Positions 9,763-19,769 are shown, numbered from the stretch's first letter. The stretch: 64,000 nucleotides of DNA from Pyrinomonadaceae bacterium (GCA_030841085.1 JAVEDP010000023.1:19920-83919), one strand, 5' to 3'. The notes: a model not told the origin generated them from the letters alone. Numbers and translations are program-made.

Positions 9763-9997
9763 ACGAATTAAACTAGCTCCATTACCAAGGTTTGGTTTGC
9801 CGGTTCTGGAAGGCAACGCGTCTCAACTGTTATACTCCACCTTCGTTTGGCAGTCGTATTTTGAACCCTTCGCAATTATTCATCGTACAAACATATGCGG
9901 ACGGCCAGAAGTTAAGGTGGGCGGGTTCGGCCTGCCGTCGCGCGGGGATTTTTGGCATAAACGATCTAACATCCAATCGCTAGAGGATCGGTGAAAA

Positions 9998-10735
9998 ATG
10001 GGACTCCTTAGCAGAATCAAACGTTCGGTGCGCGCGCTGTTCGGCGGCATCATCGAATCAACCGAGAATCCCGAGCTCATACTGCAGCAAACCATTCGCG
10101 ACATGCGCGACCGCGTGCCGGAACTAAATAATTCCGTGGCGCAGGTGATGGCCACCGAAAAGCTGCTGGCGAAAAACAAGGAACGGCTGGAAACCCAGGT
10201 CGTCGATCTGGATTCAAAAATAAAAGCCTCGGTAAAACTGGGACGCGACGATATCGCCACCGCGTACATCGGCCAGTTGGGTCAGGCGCAAATGGATCTG
10301 CAAAAAACCGGCCAGCAACTCGAGCATGCGACGCTGGCGTCGGTACAGGCGTTGAAAGCACGCGACAATTATGTGTTGCAGATGCAGCGACGCACGGCCG
10401 AAGCGATGCAGTTGATCAATCAATCCAAGCAGGCGCGGCTTCAGGAACAGTTGGCCGCGACCATGGAATCGTTCCAGATTGGCGACGATGCCTCGACGTT
10501 CAATGAAATGCGCGACAAGATCGATCGCCGCGCCGCGGCTGCCGAGGCAAAGTTGCAGCTCGGTTCCGCATCTGTAGACAATCAGATGCAGGACATCGAA
10601 CGCGAAGCAATGGACATGCAACTGCAGGACAAGCTGCTTGCTTACAAACGCGAGATGGGGCTTTTGCCGGCGGCGTCTGGCGGCGCTCCTCAGGCGCTCC
10701 CCGCCGAAGGCGAGAGCGGGGCGAGCAGGAATTAG
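9998..10735 (+). CDS. pspA: PspA/IM30 (Vipp1) family membrane-stress protein
   Basis: This 245-residue protein has an amphipathic N-terminus (MGLLSRIKRSVRALFGGIIE) and a long alpha-helical coiled coil with the family phrase ENPELILQQTIRDMR. A short Ala/Gly/Pro tail follows. PspA/IM30 proteins form ESCRT-III-like polymers on the inner membrane that protect it from leakage. AGAGGATC precedes the ATG. The next gene, 72 bp on, also encodes a membrane-hairpin coiled-coil protein and is a possible partner. Confidence 0.92.
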   Translation: MGLLSRIKRSVRALFGGIIESTENPELILQQTIRDMRDRVPELNNSVAQVMATEKLLAKNKERLETQVVDLDSKIKASVKLGRDDIATAYIGQLGQAQMDLQKTGQQLEHATLASVQALKARDNYVLQMQRRTAEAMQLINQSKQARLQEQLAATMESFQIGDDASTFNEMRDKIDRRAAAAEAKLQLGSASVDNQMQDIEREAMDMQLQDKLLAYKREMGLLPAASGGAPQALPAEGESGASRN

Positions 10736-10807
10736 ATTGGAACTCGGTAAAGCTGTTGCGTCGGATTAATGCACTGAAGAAGCGTCGTACTCGATAGTTC
10801 AAGTTTT

Positions 10808-11644
10808 ATGGCCGAGTTCCCCAAGTTTGATTACAAGTATTTGAAAGAGGCATTCAAGGAGCCTCTGAATTTCTGGGGTCTGGCGAGCTTTGCGGCAGTT
10901 GCCGCTTTTGCTCAGGACGTGACAGTTCTCGCCGGGGCCCTGGTCGCTGAAACAGCCTACTTAGCAACCGTGCCAGCCAGCTCATTTTATCGCCGTCTCG
11001 TCGACCGCCGCGAGAAGCAACGCCTGCTCAAACAGCGCGACCAGCAACGCGAAGCCTCGATCAAGCTTTTCGATCCGCGCGAGCGTGAAGCCGTCGAATA
11101 TTTGCGCTGGATGAAGAACCAGATCTACTCGAACTACAAAAAGTTCACCGGCACCAAACAAGTCCCGCAAAACATTCAGAGCCTCGATCAACGTTGGGAA
11201 GATTTTGTCGATCTGCTTGATGTTTACCGTCGCAGGAAACACCATCTTCGATCCATAAATCGCCAGGCGGTTCAGAATCAACTCGTACAAGCCGAGCGTG
11301 CGGTCCAGGTTTCCCGGGACGATCGCGAGCGGCGCATTCAACAGTCGAATGTCGAGATTCTCAGAAGGCGAGTAGCGGCTTTTCAGGATATCGAGCGCTC
11401 GGTGAAATTGGTTGAAGGCCAGTTACAGTCCATCGAAAACTTTTTTGGTTTGGTCAACGACCAAGTTGTAACTCTACCAACGCCTGAACGCGTCTCTTCG
11501 CTCGACTTTGAACAGCTCAGCGACTCGATTGCCATGACCAAGCAGATGCTGGAAGAAACGTCAGACACCTTTGCCGCCCTCGATACTCACAATCGCACCA
11601 TCGGCAACTACGAACTGCTGCTCAACAGCGGCTCCTCGAAATAA
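10808..11644 (+). CDS. Membrane-anchored coiled-coil protein next to PspA
   Basis: A 278-residue protein with one hydrophobic hairpin (about residues 22-58, FWGLASFAAVAAFAQDVTVLAGALVAET) and an otherwise highly charged helical body with long coiled coil (about 65-260). No known family. Position directly after pspA on the same strand suggests the two act together at the membrane. Confidence 0.7.
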   Translation: MAEFPKFDYKYLKEAFKEPLNFWGLASFAAVAAFAQDVTVLAGALVAETAYLATVPASSFYRRLVDRREKQRLLKQRDQQREASIKLFDPREREAVEYLRWMKNQIYSNYKKFTGTKQVPQNIQSLDQRWEDFVDLLDVYRRRKHHLRSINRQAVQNQLVQAERAVQVSRDDRERRIQQSNVEILRRRVAAFQDIERSVKLVEGQLQSIENFFGLVNDQVVTLPTPERVSSLDFEQLSDSIAMTKQMLEETSDTFAALDTHNRTIGNYELLLNSGSSK

Positions 11645-11656
11645 CTAGCATAACCA

Positions 11657-11799
11657 TCCGCAGATTCCGCAGATTTCACAGATTAAATAAGAGAGTCAGA
11701 CAATAGATAAACAGTCGGAAATAATGCCGGGTGTTTAATGGCTGGTGCCCTGGTTTCCTATTTTTATAATCGGTGTAATCTGCGAAATCTGCGGATAGC
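11657..11799. repeat. Inverted repeat built from CCGCAGATT
   Basis: The left arm has ATCCGCAGATTCCGCAGATT and the right arm has AATCTGCGAAATCTGCGGAT. Part of the same phrase (AATCCGCAGATTACACA) recurs at 63799. The arms flank about 100 bp of AT-rich DNA without a gene. Confidence 0.65.
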
Positions 11800-11961
11800 G
11801 CCCGGTCATGATTACTGACACGCATCCCGCGAAATATTTTTCTAGTATCGCTGCGATTGGAGTGTGGTAGCGTCGCAAATCCGCCCCATTCCCCGCGCGC
11901 TGAGTGCCTCAAAACGACCGCTAATCAGTAGTTTAGAACTTAACGTAGTGCCTCAATAAAT

Positions 11962-12008
11962 ACACTATAATGCATTGAAAAAAAAGATGACCACTACATA
12001 TTGACATC
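11962..12008. promoter_or_regulatory. Tandem NrdR-like boxes upstream of nrdJ
   Basis: Two 16-bp AT-rich near-palindromes lie at 11962-11977 (ACACTATAATGCATTG) and 11993-12008 (ACTACATATTGACATC). Their starts are 31 bp apart. NrdR boxes are 16-bp sites of ACACTATATAT type, normally paired with a 15-16 bp spacer, which is the arrangement here. The second box overlaps the -35 of the nrdJ promoter, as expected for repression. nrdR itself is not in the window. Confidence 0.6.
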
Positions 12009-12029
12009 CGACTTTCAAAGGAGTATATT
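12001..12029 (+). promoter_or_regulatory. Housekeeping promoter of nrdJ
   Basis: TTGACA (12001-12006), a 17-bp spacer, then TATATT (12024-12029): almost the perfect sigma-70 consensus. The predicted transcript has a leader of about 215 nt before nrdJ. No cobalamin riboswitch motif was seen in it. Confidence 0.7.
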
Positions 12030-12159
12030 CCGCTGCGCTTGAGGACGAGGCGGGTTGACTTGGAGCAGCGGCAGGCCCCTGAACTGCTCTCCAGCTGAAT
12101 TTTTCGCTTCGAAATAAAGCCAACCGAAGTATCCGCTACACATGATAAGCGAACGCACG

Positions 12160-12175
12160 TCTACTATAATGTAGT
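12160..12175. promoter_or_regulatory. Third NrdR-like palindrome or second -10
   Basis: TCTACTATAATGTAGT contains the exact palindrome CTAC-TATAAT-GTAG about 75 bp before the nrdJ start. It resembles the two boxes upstream and also offers a perfect TATAAT -10, but no matching -35 is visible. Confidence 0.4.
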
Positions 12176-12249
12176 CGTAGAACCGTCTTTGAAACTCCCG
12201 ATAATGGCTCGTGCTGGTATTACCCCGAGCACGAGAAAGGCAGATTAGA

Positions 12250-14931
12250 ATGAGCGCAGCCATCGGCAAAACCACCCCCGCAGCAAACGCATCTCCAGCC
12301 ACCACTCCGGCTCCGACCACACGGCGGAAAACTCAGCCGCTGGGACTGAACGCCAAGCGTGTAATCAGCAAGCGCTACTCGCTGAAGGATGCGAAGGGAC
12401 GCGCGCTGGAAGAATGGCCGGATATTGTTCGCCGCGTGGTGGGGCATGTTTCGGCTGCGGAAAAAGACGGGCAAAAGCGCGATGAGTTTTTCGCTGCGAT
12501 GAGTGACGTTATGCTGGCGCGCGAGTTTGTTCCCAACACGCCTTGCCTGGTTAACGCCGGCAAAACAAATGGTCAACTTGCTGCCTGTTTTGTGCTGGAT
12601 GTGCCCGACTCGATAACCGGCATTATGGATCACGCCAAGGCTGCGGCGACGATTCATCAAACCGGCGGCGGTACCGGCATGACTTACGAATTTCTGCGTC
12701 CCTCAGGCGCGCTCGTTGGATCAACTCGCGGCGTTGCTTCCGGTCCAGTGTCGTTCATGAACATCGTCAATCAGGTTACTGACGTCGTGAAGCAGGGCGG
12801 CGTACGTCGCGGCGCCAACATGGGCATGATGCGCGTTACGCACCCGGACGTGCTGCGCTTCATTCACGCGAAGAACGATCAGCATTCGCTGACGAACTTC
12901 AACATCTCGGTCAACGTTACCGACAAGTTTCTGAAGGCCGTTGACGAAAACGAATGGTTCCAACTCGAGTTTGACGGCGAGCCCTGGAATGATTCCATCA
13001 AGGATCCGGTGCGCGATTTCGAAGACTATGTGCTTTACCGTCGTTCCGATGGAACAACGGTAACTTTCCCGGACAAGCTGGCTTTCGAGACCGCGGACCT
13101 CAGCAGCTGCGCCATTGAGGAAGCGCCGCGGCCGGGCATGGTTTACGCGCCCGACATTTGGAACCGCATCGTGGCCAGCGCGCACAAGTATGCTGAGCCT
13201 GGCATCGCCTTCATCGACGAAGTAAATCGTCACAATCACATGATGAAGTCGATGGGCCCGATCTATTCGTGCAACCCGTGCGGCGAGCAGTTTCTGCATT
13301 TCTCAAACTCGTGCAACCTCGGTTCAATCGATCTTGCGAAGTTTTACGATCCGGAAAAACGCGTCGATTGGGATCGGCTGCGCGAAGTGACGCATCTCTG
13401 CACGCGCTTTCTCGACAACGTCATCGACACTTGCGCCTGGCCGCTGCCGGAAATTCAGGACGTCGTGTCGCGCACGCGGCCGGTAGGCCTGGGCGTGATG
13501 GGCTTTGCCGATCTCTGTTTGAATTTGAAAGTTACTTACGGCACGCCCGAGTCAATCGACTTGATGGAAGAGATGATGGGCTTCATTCGGCGCGAGTCTT
13601 GGAACGCCAGCATCAAGTTGGGCGCCGAGAAGGGCGTGTTTCCGGAATTTGAACCGAACCGCGAAGCTTACGAAGATTTTCTTTACAACCAGATCGGCAT
13701 TTCGCGCGATGTGAAACTGACGCCGCGCAACTATGAAGTGACCACGATTGCTCCGACCGGCACCATCTCGCTCGTTGCGGAAACGTCGAGCGGGATCGAG
13801 CCAAACTTCTCCTGGGCCTATGTGCGCAAGGATACGTTGGGCACGCGGACCTATGTGCATACCCTCGCGGCCCAGGCGTTGGGCATTGAAGTCGATCAGA
13901 CTGAGAAGGAGTCTATCGACAAAGCAGCCGATTACGTTTGCGAACACGAAAGCGAGTTGCCGCCGCATTTCATCTCGGCAATGAACATCAGCGCCGAGCA
14001 ACACGTGCATGTGCTGGCCGCAGCACAGCGCAACGTCGACAACAGTGTTTCGAAGACTTGCAACGGCGCGGTCAACGACAGCGTTGAGTCGGTCGATAGA
14101 CTTTATCGATTGGGACGACAGCTCGGTTGCAAAGCTGTTAGTTATTACCGCGACGGCTCGCGCGACAATCAAGTGCTGACTTCGATGAAGGCGTCGGACT
14201 TGCCGGGCGCGCCGAACTTAACAGTGAGCAGCGAGTTGGCTTGCAACCCCGAAGCGATCGTAGAAGTTTTGGATGAGCCGCCGGCCACTCATGCTGATGC
14301 CGCGATCATTGCGCCAATAGGCGCCGACGCCGAGGTCGCCGCGCGACAACAGATCCAAGCGGACACGGCAGCTTCAAATCAGCCGGTGGGCAGCGGCCCA
14401 ACGCCGCGCCTTCAGACACAAGCTCAGATCGAGGCCATTCGTATCGAGCGGCCGCGCGAGTTGAGCGGCGCCACCTGGCAGATTCCGTTTGACGGGCAGA
14501 ACCTCTACGTCACCGTCAATCACGATGGCAAGATGATTCAGGAAGTGTTTGCCACTGGCCCAATCTCGGGCGGCGTGGGTCTGCTTGCTTCAAAGATGCT
14601 GCGTGGTGGTTTCGATGCGGCCGAAGTTGCTTACAGTTTGAACAAAGTGACCGGCACGCACGCGGTCTGGTTCAACGAGCGCTTGTTGACTTCGCCTGAA
14701 CAGGCCGTAGCCGAATGCATCATGATCACCAACCGCCGCGTGCAGCAGTTGCCCGACTCCGCGCGCGCGCTTGGTAAAACTCAGCACTCAGTACTCAGCA
14801 CTCAGCACTCTTCTCCGGTCGGCGCCATCATGTCCAACATGATCGGCATCTGCCCCGAATGCCACGGTCAATTGGAACACGCGTCGGGCTGCGACTTCTG
14901 TCGCGATTGTGGTTATTCGAAATGCAAGTAG
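12250..14931 (+). CDS. nrdJ: Adenosylcobalamin-dependent (class II) ribonucleotide reductase
   Basis: An 893-residue enzyme that makes deoxyribonucleotides using B12. It has the Ala/Thr/Pro-rich N-terminus, [31 protein letters not shown], the catalytic CNPCGEQ (about residue 342) and [22 protein letters not shown]-terminal Cys-rich tail (CPEC...CDFC...CGYSKCK) matches the TSCPD/zinc-binding end that supplies reducing equivalents. The ATG at 12250 was chosen over a GTG at 12211. The linker before the tail contains an in-frame 7-nt repeat tract translated as [12 protein letters not shown] (residues about 844-855). Confidence 0.95.
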   Translation: MSAAIGKTTPAANASPATTPAPTTRRKTQPLGLNAKRVISKRYSLKDAKGRALEEWPDIVRRVVGHVSAAEKDGQKRDEFFAAMSDVMLAREFVPNTPCLVNAGKTNGQLAACFVLDVPDSITGIMDHAKAAATIHQTGGGTGMTYEFLRPSGALVGSTRGVASGPVSFMNIVNQVTDVVKQGGVRRGANMGMMRVTHPDVLRFIHAKNDQHSLTNFNISVNVTDKFLKAVDENEWFQLEFDGEPWNDSIKDPVRDFEDYVLYRRSDGTTVTFPDKLAFETADLSSCAIEEAPRPGMVYAPDIWNRIVASAHKYAEPGIAFIDEVNRHNHMMKSMGPIYSCNPCGEQFLHFSNSCNLGSIDLAKFYDPEKRVDWDRLREVTHLCTRFLDNVIDTCAWPLPEIQDVVSRTRPVGLGVMGFADLCLNLKVTYGTPESIDLMEEMMGFIRRESWNASIKLGAEKGVFPEFEPNREAYEDFLYNQIGISRDVKLTPRNYEVTTIAPTGTISLVAETSSGIEPNFSWAYVRKDTLGTRTYVHTLAAQALGIEVDQTEKESIDKAADYVCEHESELPPHFISAMNISAEQHVHVLAAAQRNVDNSVSKTCNGAVNDSVESVDRLYRLGRQLGCKAVSYYRDGSRDNQVLTSMKASDLPGAPNLTVSSELACNPEAIVEVLDEPPATHADAAIIAPIGADAEVAARQQIQADTAASNQPVGSGPTPRLQTQAQIEAIRIERPRELSGATWQIPFDGQNLYVTVNHDGKMIQEVFATGPISGGVGLLASKMLRGGFDAAEVAYSLNKVTGTHAVWFNERLLTSPEQAVAECIMITNRRVQQLPDSARALGKTQHSVLSTQHSSPVGAIMSNMIGICPECHGQLEHASGCDFCRDCGYSKCK
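14779..14810 (+). repeat. Heptamer tandem repeat ACTCAGC inside nrdJ
   Basis: About 4.6 copies of a 7-bp unit (ACTCAGC/ACTCAGT) lie in the coding region, in the linker between the catalytic barrel and the zinc tail. The same heptamer, on either strand, builds intergenic tracts at 42640-42689 and 42759-42788. Confidence 0.9.
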
Positions 14932-15376
14932 TGGGGAATGTTAGTATTCGGGCGTGTCGGGATAGCGGGTGGATTAGTGTTGGAACCGCTGAAGTGTGGT
15001 CGGCAATGGCGATCGGTGCACAACTCACCAGTTAGAAGCGTTACCAGGCATCACCCAAGTCGGCGGGTGGGTTATAGAAGCTGGGTTGATATTCAGTTAC
15101 GAAGCTCAGATAGAATTTCGTTTATCGGGCAACGGATAGTTTGTTTTCTGCACCTCCATAGTTTCGAGTAGCCGGGAACTCATCTCCCGCGTCAATCGCC
15201 CCATTAGTTTCTCGGAGTTCACTCGCTAACGGCCTAAAAGTTCTAAACCTTGAGCCCTTCGAATGGTATCGTTCTTAAAGATTTCTTCAGTTAACTCGTG
15301 CTCTGATTACATACATCAACGGAGTCTTTCATTCCGATTTCTACCCGCTTGAACTATTGCGGGAGCCGGGGCGGTA
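14932..15376. other. Intergenic gap with no recognised feature
   Basis: This 445-bp stretch between nrdJ and the phosphotransferase shows no convincing reading frame, hairpin terminator or repeat. A 77-codon frame at 14938-15171 lacks any family signature and was not called. Confidence 0.5.
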
Positions 15377-16399
15377 ATGACTATCAAAGACGAGTCTTTA
15401 GTCAAGCGAATCGCAACGGTAATCGGTCTGAGCGAATCGGATTTCAAATTGGTCTGCAATCACGCAAATACTTCCTGTGTTATTTATAAGTTGACCGACA
15501 AGCACACAGGACAAATGTTTGCGTTGAAGATGGATAAGCGTCGGGGGAAAAAAGTCCGTGCCGAAGTGGAATATCTAAGAGCGAATAATGACCTGGTTTT
15601 CTTGCCGCACGTTTATCAAGCAGGCACAGTTGATTTCCGTGATTTCTATCTAATGGAGTATCTCGAGGGCTATCGTAGTTTCACAGACTTGTATCAGCAC
15701 AACTGCCTTACTCCGGGTCACATCCAACAGGTGGTTGAAGTCTTGGGGAATATCCAAACGACAATAGAGAGCAAGTCAGTCGTGCACAAAATTTATGAGG
15801 AACATTACGTGGGTCGATTGAACAAAAGACTTCAAACGCTAAGGGAATCGTTCCTTCATCAATATTTGGAGTCACAGAGCCTTCGGATTAATGCGTCCGT
15901 ATTCGAGAATCTGACCTTTTTTTGGGAACGCCGTCTTCAGGGACATCGAGATTCCTTTTTCACGGAAACGGGCCCATATCCGGGTGACACGCACTTTGAA
16001 AACGTGTTAATAAACAACAATCAGCAACTGAAGATTATTGATCCCAACGGAGCGATGTTCTTACCTTTAGCCTATGATATTGGCAAGTTGTTACACTCGT
16101 TGCACGGAGGCTATGACGTGTTCCACGCGGCGAGTTTCCGCGTGCGTCAACGCGCCGCAAGAACGTTTGCGTTTTCTTATCAGTTTCCGGAACGTCGTGA
16201 CGAGCTGTTGCGGGTTTTGATCAAATCCATTCTTCAAAGATGGGGCGCCAAAGTATTACAAGTCTCATACCTTTCCGAAATCTTTCATTTCTCGTCTCTG
16301 ATTTCACATCATCTTTGCAATAAGAAAGAGGCCCTCGGGTTTTACCTGCGAACCCTTGAGCTAATTGACGAATACAAAAAAGCGTACTCGGATGCGTAA
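15377..16399 (+). CDS. APH-like small-molecule phosphotransferase
   Basis: This 340-residue protein has the aminoglycoside-phosphotransferase/choline-kinase fold. The N-lobe has VIYKLTDKHTGQMFALKMD (ATP-binding Lys), the hinge has YLMEYLEGY, the catalytic loop has PGDTHFENVLIN (Brenner-type GDxxxxN) and the metal-binding site has IIDPNG. It probably phosphorylates a sugar or sugar-like hydroxyl; the substrate is unknown. It overlaps the glycosyltransferase by 8 bp, so the two are translationally coupled. The region looks less GC-rich than its surroundings, hinting at transfer. Confidence 0.75.
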   Translation: MTIKDESLVKRIATVIGLSESDFKLVCNHANTSCVIYKLTDKHTGQMFALKMDKRRGKKVRAEVEYLRANNDLVFLPHVYQAGTVDFRDFYLMEYLEGYRSFTDLYQHNCLTPGHIQQVVEVLGNIQTTIESKSVVHKIYEEHYVGRLNKRLQTLRESFLHQYLESQSLRINASVFENLTFFWERRLQGHRDSFFTETGPYPGDTHFENVLINNNQQLKIIDPNGAMFLPLAYDIGKLLHSLHGGYDVFHAASFRVRQRAARTFAFSYQFPERRDELLRVLIKSILQRWGAKVLQVSYLSEIFHFSSLISHHLCNKKEALGFYLRTLELIDEYKKAYSDA

Positions 16400-17687
16400 G
16401 AAAGCGTTATTTACTTTTTGGGATGGGGCCGATGGCCACTTTTTCCGAATCTCGGCCGTAGCCACGATTGTGTCTCGTGCCGGCTTTGAACTAGCGTTCA
16501 TTACGGCGAAGAGTCATAAGGACAAAGTCAGGGACAGGTTCCCGCAGGCGAAAATTTACCAGATTGAAAATAGGAAGTCCGTGATTCATGCTCCGCCTTA
16601 TCAGTTGCCTTTGTTCTCTCACGCTTTTCGACACTCGCAACGATTGTGTGGGTTGGAGTTTAATGATGTCGATTTTCTAATACTCACCATCGAATTAGAG
16701 TTGGAAGCGATTCGGTCATTTGCTCCTAACATTATTTTCAACGATTATCGCGATACAATCAGAACGGCGGCTGAAATCACCGGCACGCCGATCATCGGGA
16801 CCACCATTACGAGCGGAAACACCGCGGGATTCCCCTTGGGTTGGTGGATCCCGGTTCCAACGGACTTGAAGTTGCCTGACTGTGTCCCCAGCTTCAATGC
16901 AGCGCGTTCACATTTCGGCCTTGAGCCGATTGATGACGAGCGCCACAATTTTGAAGGCGACTTCAATTTGATTCCGTCCTGCGAAATTATCGACCCCTTA
17001 AAAGTTGATCGGAACAAAGACGTTTACGTGGGAGTTCCAGACAGTCCCGTAACAACCACTAACGACAAGGGCGCCCGACACCCTCGTTTGAAAGCCGGCA
17101 CCAAAGTGATCTTCTGCAATTTAGGGGATGATAATAATGGATCAGGTTGGCGGTTCGATCCGATACTTTGTCAGCTGTGCAATTCTTTCAAGGCTACTTT
17201 TGTCATCGCAGGGAAGCCGGAGCACTATCCTCAAACCTATGATCTGGCGAGGACGTCGCGCAACATCTTAATTGACGAGACGTGGAAAGGTACCGACTAT
17301 CAATGGATAACTCGCAATGCCGATGCTATGATCTCGCATGGTGGCACTGGCGCGCTAGTAGCTTTACAAAACGGCATCCCCATTATTTTCATCCCTCGTA
17401 ACACAGAGTCGAGCACTGCCTATCGGTCCAGTGAATATGGCGCAGGAATATATGTGCAACACTCCAGTGAACCATTGGCAAGAAAAGCGGCTCCCGATCT
17501 TGGCCCAGGTGTCGAGATACTTGGCCATTGGAAGTCCGGTATTCGAGCGGCCGATCTGAGGACCCATTTGGAAACAGTCTTAGAGAGTTCCAGTTACCGA
17601 TACAGAGCTCAGGAGATAGCGATCACGTTGAACAAATACAGCTTGGAGTCAGAGAGTCTCGCAATTCTTGATTCCAGTGGAGCTTGA
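16392..17687 (+). CDS. GT1-family glycosyltransferase (UGT/macrolide type)
   Basis: A 431-residue GT-B fold enzyme. The nucleotide-sugar site is the C-terminal ITRNADAMISHGGTGALVAL and NGIPIIFIPRNTE. The N-terminal half begins FTFWDGADGHFFRISAVA, a Rossmann-type acceptor domain. The ATG at 16392 overlaps the end of the phosphotransferase. GT1 enzymes move sugars onto lipids or natural products. With a kinase and an aldolase alongside, a small glycosylated metabolite is plausible but inferred. Confidence 0.8.
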   Translation: MRKKALFTFWDGADGHFFRISAVATIVSRAGFELAFITAKSHKDKVRDRFPQAKIYQIENRKSVIHAPPYQLPLFSHAFRHSQRLCGLEFNDVDFLILTIELELEAIRSFAPNIIFNDYRDTIRTAAEITGTPIIGTTITSGNTAGFPLGWWIPVPTDLKLPDCVPSFNAARSHFGLEPIDDERHNFEGDFNLIPSCEIIDPLKVDRNKDVYVGVPDSPVTTTNDKGARHPRLKAGTKVIFCNLGDDNNGSGWRFDPILCQLCNSFKATFVIAGKPEHYPQTYDLARTSRNILIDETWKGTDYQWITRNADAMISHGGTGALVALQNGIPIIFIPRNTESSTAYRSSEYGAGIYVQHSSEPLARKAAPDLGPGVEILGHWKSGIRAADLRTHLETVLESSSYRYRAQEIAITLNKYSLESESLAILDSSGA

Positions 17688-17746
17688 TCAGCTACGAGGC
17701 GCCTTTCCGCCGCGCAGCTATACTTCCTTGCCGCGGAGATTCCACC

Positions 17747-18553
17747 ATGCCCCGCAAGATTCCTTTCCCGATTATTGCGTTCAATTTTAACGATCAATTC
17801 GATCTTCAAGGAATTGTCTTGGCTCTAAATAATGGCTCGAGGCCGGGCGTCTTGATGTTAAGCATGGGGGCAATAGAGTTTTCGGGGCTCGAGTATCTAG
17901 TTGCTATGTTCCAGGCCGCAAAAAGCGTGAGCGAGCAGGAGCTTTACCTGGAGCTGGATCATTGTCATGACCTCGCCATGATTAGGCGCTGCGCGGATTT
18001 AGGTTTCGATTTGATCATGGCTGACTTTTCCAGCGCTGACTTCAAAAGAAATGTTGAGTTCACCCGCGAGGCCGCTGACATAGCTCACGCCAAAGGGGCG
18101 TTGCTGGAAGGCGAACTCGGCGTTATTCCAGTACTCACCAGCACTACTGGAATAAGCACGACCTTCACAGACGTGGATCAGGCTCAGGAGTTCATTGCCG
18201 CGACTCAAATTGACCTCTTCGCCCCATCAGTCGGTAACTTCCACGGTGTACTTCAGTCGAAGCCATCTCCCAACATCGATCACATCAGGACGTTGGCAGA
18301 TCGACTGGCTACTCCAATGGTGCTTCACGGTAGCGATTTCCTGACTAATGAGACGCTCGGGGAAGCGATCGACGCCGGTATGGCAAAAATAAATTTTGGG
18401 CCGGAACTGCGCGCCGCTTATGTAGAGTCACTCGCATCTTCGTGTGAGACCACAAGTTCATTCACTGATCACCGCCCCATCTTGCGTAGCGCCATCAAAA
18501 CGGTTGCCGCGAGGGTAACCTCGAGGCTCGAGATTCTGGGAGTCGAGCCCTAG
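17747..18553 (+). CDS. Class II (zinc) aldolase, FbaA/GatY/KbaY family with altered phosphate site
   Basis: A 268-residue TIM-barrel aldolase. Family landmarks are PIIAFNFND, LELDHCHD (metal ligand), LLEGELGVI, VGNFHGVLQS (metal ligand) and INFGPELRAAY. The usual phosphate-binding HGGSG appears as HGSDF, and NxNTEL as NFGPEL, so the substrate probably differs from fructose or tagatose bisphosphate. The ATG at 17747 has GGAG upstream; the frame is open from a TTG at 17684 that overlaps the glycosyltransferase stop. It forms a cluster with the two preceding genes. Confidence 0.8.
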   Translation: MPRKIPFPIIAFNFNDQFDLQGIVLALNNGSRPGVLMLSMGAIEFSGLEYLVAMFQAAKSVSEQELYLELDHCHDLAMIRRCADLGFDLIMADFSSADFKRNVEFTREAADIAHAKGALLEGELGVIPVLTSTTGISTTFTDVDQAQEFIAATQIDLFAPSVGNFHGVLQSKPSPNIDHIRTLADRLATPMVLHGSDFLTNETLGEAIDAGMAKINFGPELRAAYVESLASSCETTSSFTDHRPILRSAIKTVAARVTSRLEILGVEP

Positions 18554-18592
18554 CTGCTCGGCGCATGGCTGGTCGCTGATGTTAATCTGATA

Positions 18593-19519
18593 TCAAAAAC
18601 CTGGGTTTGTACTGGGGTCGGAATCTGGCGGCACGCCGCCCCCGGAGCCGATAAAATTGGTCTCGGTCGTTGCCGAGAGTTTGACTAACGAATCCAGAGT
18701 GCCAATATCATGCCACCCGAAATCGCCCGGAACGACAACCGCATTCTCAGTCGTTTGCAGCACCGTGTGTTCAATACTAAACGGCTGAAGATCGTAGAAA
18801 GCATTGAGGCCACCTGTTTCAAGGAGTCGAACGGTTTTTGGAACGACTCTCCTTAGTTCCTGGAGCAGCACATCCACTCGGGATATGAGAATTCCACTAT
18901 TCCAATAATAATCACCGCTGTTGACTAGTTGGTTGGCTAATTGCAGCATCGGTTTTTCTATATACGCTTGAACGCGATGCGCCTCTATTTCCTTTGATGA
19001 GGTTACGATCTCGGCCTTTTTTATGTAGCCATATTCGGTTGAAGCATAAGTTGGTGCTACTCCGATCAGGATAATCTGTTTTGTTTGAGCGGCGAGCTCT
19101 ATTGCCGAAGATACAACTCCGTGAAATGCGTTTTCATTTTCTATCCAGTGATCTGACGGAGTGAATAACATAACCTGGCTCATTGGGTGGCCCTCAGCAA
19201 CCTCCAGGGTTGCCCATACAATCGAAGGGCCGGTGCCTCTGCCGACCGGTTCAAGAATCAGATTTGTGGGCGGGAGCTGCGGCAGTTGTCGCTTCACCTC
19301 ATCGCGAAACCTTTCTCCGCTAACTATCCAGAGTGACCGAACGTTTGGAATCTCTGAAACCCTTTTCGCAGTTGCTTGAAGCAAACTCTGGTCTTTCAGT
19401 ATCAGGTTGAGGAATTGCTTTGGACGCTCATCACGAGTAACAGGCCGCATTCGTTGCCCCATGCCTCCGGCGAGAATTAATGCTATGGCGGCTCTATCTG
19501 AGCGGTGTGCGACTCCCAT
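18593..19519 (-). CDS. Sugar nucleotidyltransferase, mannose-1-phosphate guanylyltransferase type
   Basis: A 308-residue enzyme with the nucleotidyltransferase signature LILAGGMGQRMRPVTRDERPKQFL at the N-terminus. Further motifs are LLQAT, LEPVGRGTGPSI, FTPSDHWI and FIEKP-like YIEKP, and it closes with VPGDFGWHDIG. These are typical of ManC/GMP, which makes GDP-mannose. It is slightly shorter than usual and ends in a Gly/Pro tail. It is convergent with the aldolase and may supply the donor sugar for the glycosyltransferase. Confidence 0.85.
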   Translation of the reverse strand: MGVAHRSDRAAIALILAGGMGQRMRPVTRDERPKQFLNLILKDQSLLQATAKRVSEIPNVRSLWIVSGERFRDEVKRQLPQLPPTNLILEPVGRGTGPSIVWATLEVAEGHPMSQVMLFTPSDHWIENENAFHGVVSSAIELAAQTKQIILIGVAPTYASTEYGYIKKAEIVTSSKEIEAHRVQAYIEKPMLQLANQLVNSGDYYWNSGILISRVDVLLQELRRVVPKTVRLLETGGLNAFYDLQPFSIEHTVLQTTENAVVVPGDFGWHDIGTLDSLVKLSATTETNFIGSGGGVPPDSDPSTNPGF

Positions 19520-19769
19520 AAAGGACTGAATTCATTCGGTCGAGGAGAAAAAATTCAATAAAGGTCCGGGGGACACAACATGCAATTCAATCTAGATCAC
19601 TCATCTAATCTGTGCAACCAGAGCCCGTCGGATTGGAAGCAAAGAAGTTATCGAACGCTTTCAGAGTACAGCTCTCCCAGCCACGTTACGTCCTGCGACA
19701 TCCGATTTATGGTCGCCGTTCGTAATTACATCGACCAAGCTCTAAAATAGATTTGACGAGGTTGAAGTT

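Noticed and set aside
12030..12249. Cobalamin riboswitch in the nrdJ leader
   Set aside because: No GCCACTG B12-box or associated pattern was seen.
13552..14172. 206-codon antisense frame inside nrdJ
   Set aside because: It is a shadow of the NrdJ coding frame, with no recognisable domain.
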